Assembly (NCBI GenBank): GCA_012520975.1
Contig: JAAYNF010000131.1
Coordinates: 1 to 42,415, forward strand
DNA: 42,415 nt
Direction: 5' to 3'
Origin: Clostridiaceae bacterium
GTDB lineage: Bacteria > Bacillota > Clostridia > Saccharofermentanales > UBA5734
Part shown: positions 40,978-42,415 of the stretch, one piece after another
Layout: the number at the start of each line of letters is the position of its first letter
How positions within the stretch are numbered: position 1 is the stretch's first letter
Notes under the pieces: generated by a model
What the model saw: only the letters and a program-made list of their open reading frames with translations
Database searches by the model: none
What the model was told of the DNA's origin: nothing
Position numbers and translations under genes: made by a program

Positions 40978-42279
40978 TTATTCTTCTCCTCCAAGGTCAT
41001 CTGCTGCCGCCTCGTCATCGATTTCCGATTGGTCATCTGCTGCCACCTCGTCATCGATTTCCGCTTGGTCATCGGCTGTCACCTCGTCATCGATTTCCGC
41101 TTGGTCATCGGCTTCCGGCCGATCACCGCCCGGTGCAAGCAGTTTCCGGAGCACAACAGGAAAATAGACCACCGCAAACGAGAGCAATGCCATGAGGATG
41201 CCTACCTGCCAGACCCGCTCCGGATGTGTGGCCAAATGCCATGACTCCAGATAATCGATCAGCCCGGCCGCATTGGTGAACCCGTGATGGATTTGCAGCT
41301 GATAGCTGAGCAAAAAGGATACGCCGGATAAAACGGTGTAAATAAGATAAAGCAGCGGCGAAACAAAAAGGAGAAAGTATTCCAATGGCTGGCTGACGCC
41401 GCTGACCAATGAAACCAGCGCCGTAATCGCCATCAGCAAATAAAGGCGGGTCCTGTTCGGAGTCCGGGCGGTCAAAGCAAAGCAAACGGCAATGGCGGGG
41501 ATGCTGAATATCAACATCGGATAAAACCCCGCCAGCAAACGGCCGGCCGTCGGATCTCCGGCAAAAAAGCGGCTCAATTCACCTGTGAACAACCGGCCGC
41601 TTAAGTCGGTGAACTGTCCACTGTCAAACCAGATCGACTGATTAAGAACGTGGTCCAATCCAAAAGGAAGCAGCAGTCGATTTAAAAGACCATAAGAAAA
41701 GGCGCCGGTGGTACCCATCTGCGACAATCTGGAGGCGGTTGCGACAAGCTCGTTTCGGATCAAGGAGGCCAGCGCTCCGAATCCGGAGCCAAGCAAAACA
41801 GAGGTCAAAACAGCCACCAGCGCCGACAGGCGAATGCCGGAAAAATAATCCAGCCAAGCCGGTAATCGCCAAGTACGACATCTGTTGTGCAGCAGGGCGG
41901 TCATCATACCGATGATCAAGCCGCCAAAAACCCCGGCGTAAAACGAGGGCTGAACATCGGCTCCGGCCAACAGTTCATACAGCGCCGAGCCTGAGTGATG
42001 GAATGCTAGGTAGGCGGCAACCGCTGACAAGGCAGCCGCGCCATTTTGAGCGTTGGCCAGCCCATAGGCCAAGGCAACAGCAACCAAAAGAGGAAATTGC
42101 CTCAAGAGAACCGTGCCGGAACGCAGGAGAATATCGGCGCCGAGAAATCCAAAGAAGCGTCCTGTCAAATCACCGGCCATGATCAAAAGGCCGGCCAAGG
42201 GCAACAGAGCGGCAGGTGTAATCAGAATTTCGCCGACCCTTTTAAGCCCATCGACTCCCTTGCGCAACGAAAGTTTCAT
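40978..42279 (-). CDS. Orphan PTS EIIC-like sugar permease (glucose/GlcNAc family) with acidic repeat tail
   Basis: A 433-aa polytopic membrane protein resembling the EIIC domain of glucose/N-acetylglucosamine phosphotransferase permeases ('KRVGEILITPAALLPLAGLL', 'LPFGLDHVLNQSIWF', 'GVSQPLEYFLLF'). Compared with the family, GITEPIE reads GVSQPLE (294-300) and GLHH reads GLDH (207-210). There is no EIIB domain with its phosphorylatable Cys. Instead the protein ends in three imperfect 12-residue acidic repeats (ADDQAEIDDEVT type, about 389-424). It may be an altered permease, may work with separate IIA/IIB proteins elsewhere, or may not be phosphoryl-coupled. AAAGGGG precedes the ATG. galM follows immediately. 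Confidence 0.8.
   Translation of the reverse strand: MKLSLRKGVDGLKRVGEILITPAALLPLAGLLIMAGDLTGRFFGFLGADILLRSGTVLLRQFPLLVAVALAYGLANAQNGAAALSAVAAYLAFHHSGSALYELLAGADVQPSFYAGVFGGLIIGMMTALLHNRCRTWRLPAWLDYFSGIRLSALVAVLTSVLLGSGFGALASLIRNELVATASRLSQMGTTGAFSYGLLNRLLLPFGLDHVLNQSIWFDSGQFTDLSGRLFTGELSRFFAGDPTAGRLLAGFYPMLIFSIPAIAVCFALTARTPNRTRLYLLMAITALVSLVSGVSQPLEYFLLFVSPLLYLIYTVLSGVSFLLSYQLQIHHGFTNAAGLIDYLESWHLATHPERVWQVGILMALLSFAVVYFPVVLRKLLAPGGDRPEADDQAEIDDEVTADDQAEIDDEVAADDQSEIDDEAAADDLGGEE
40995..41113. repeat. 36-bp tandem repeat encoding the acidic tail
   Basis: Three nearly identical 36-base units (40995, 41031, 41067), each beginning GGTCATC, and a partial fourth from 41103 lie inside the 3' end of the EIIC gene. 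The unit is a multiple of three, so copy-number changes would keep the frame and lengthen or shorten the acidic tail by 12 residues. Confidence 0.9.
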
Positions 42280-42316
42280 GATGAAAAAGCCCCTTTAACG
42301 ATCAACGTCACGCTTT

Positions 42317-42415
42317 TCAATACTGGCGCTTGATTTTCCTGGACGTTGTTTTTTCAAACTCGGTCGCGCGCAGGGTAAAACGCTTGATATATTTATAGGT
42401 CACCAGCGAATGATT
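42317..42415 (-). CDS. C-terminal end of an AMP-forming acyl-CoA synthetase (partial)
   Basis: Not in the ORF track because it runs off the window. The minus strand is open from the edge to a TGA at 42317 and encodes 32 residues ending 'FTLRATEFEKTTSRKIKRQY'. This closely matches the C-terminus of long-chain acyl-CoA synthetases and related AMP-dependent ligases, where the Lys of the 'TTxxKIKR' motif (A10) contacts the adenylate and is a known acylation site. The EIIC gene starts 37 bases later on the same strand. The substrate cannot be judged from this fragment. Confidence 0.72.
   Translation of the reverse strand, partial: NHSLVTYKYIKRFTLRATEFEKTTSRKIKRQY

Noticed and set aside
39954-41195. 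413-aa plus-strand ORF ending in repeated HRFPLGHRL-type motifs
   Set aside because: Shadow of galM and of the 36-bp repeat in the EIIC gene read on the other strand.

Overview
The window looks like a chromosomal piece of a Bacillota (Firmicutes), most likely a Clostridia-type anaerobe. The grounds are a perfect CIRCE element in front of hrcA-grpE-dnaK-dnaJ-prmA, a split glycine decarboxylase (gcvPA + gcvPB), GatCAB, strong AGGAGG-type ribosome binding sites, a DUF5685/J-protein cluster and a sporulation-type DacF relative. I cannot name a genus from the sequence alone. Nearly all of 3.6-42.4 kb is moderately GC-rich housekeeping DNA, densely packed and mostly on the minus strand.

Layout. 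1-3061: an AT-rich foreign segment with two tandem, non-identical AbiE-type (type IV) toxin-antitoxin modules, next to the 3' end of a tRNA-Leu(UAG) gene (3443-3525, minus), a classic integration spot. 3633-10893: a minus-strand run rsmE-hisS-aspS-lepB-lepA plus a DUF2238/YjdF membrane protein. 10913-11971: mutY on the plus strand, converging on the next operon. 11968-20823: one long minus-strand operon, apt-gcvT-gcvH-gcvPA-gcvPB-SGNH hydrolase-gatC-gatA-gatB, with several start/stop overlaps. 21082-22020: a DUF4349 lipoprotein (plus). 22071-28063: the HrcA/CIRCE heat-shock operon ending in prmA. 28123-30711: an M28-like lipoprotein and hemW. 30734-33132: metY and an adjacent AraC-family regulator. 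33309-34760: a DacF-like protein (plus). 34768-36556: DUF5685, Cys-rich J-domain protein and membrane protein. 36684-39869: gltX-glnS (plus). 39912-42415: galM, an orphan PTS EIIC, and the last 32 codons of an AMP-forming acyl-CoA ligase.

How the genes work together: much of the window serves translation (LepA, AspRS, HisRS, GluRS, GlnRS, GatCAB, RsmE, PrmA, tRNA-Leu) and protein quality control (HrcA/GrpE/DnaK/DnaJ). One-carbon and nucleobase metabolism (glycine cleavage, Apt) shares an operon with the tRNA amidotransferase.

The most interesting signals are enzymes that keep their fold but lose catalytic residues. GatA has Gln at the catalytic Lys position and Asn at a substrate-binding Asp, in a genome that also has GlnRS. 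The DacF-like protein lacks all three SxxK/SxN/KTG motifs. The M28-like lipoprotein lacks the Glu-Glu pair and a zinc His. The EIIC has altered signature motifs, no IIB domain and a repeated acidic tail. The tandem AbiE modules add an unusual start (no ATG/GTG/TTG at the homologous N-terminus of the first toxin) and a 10-bp inverted repeat around the second module's promoter. All calls come from reading the sequence; no database search was run.
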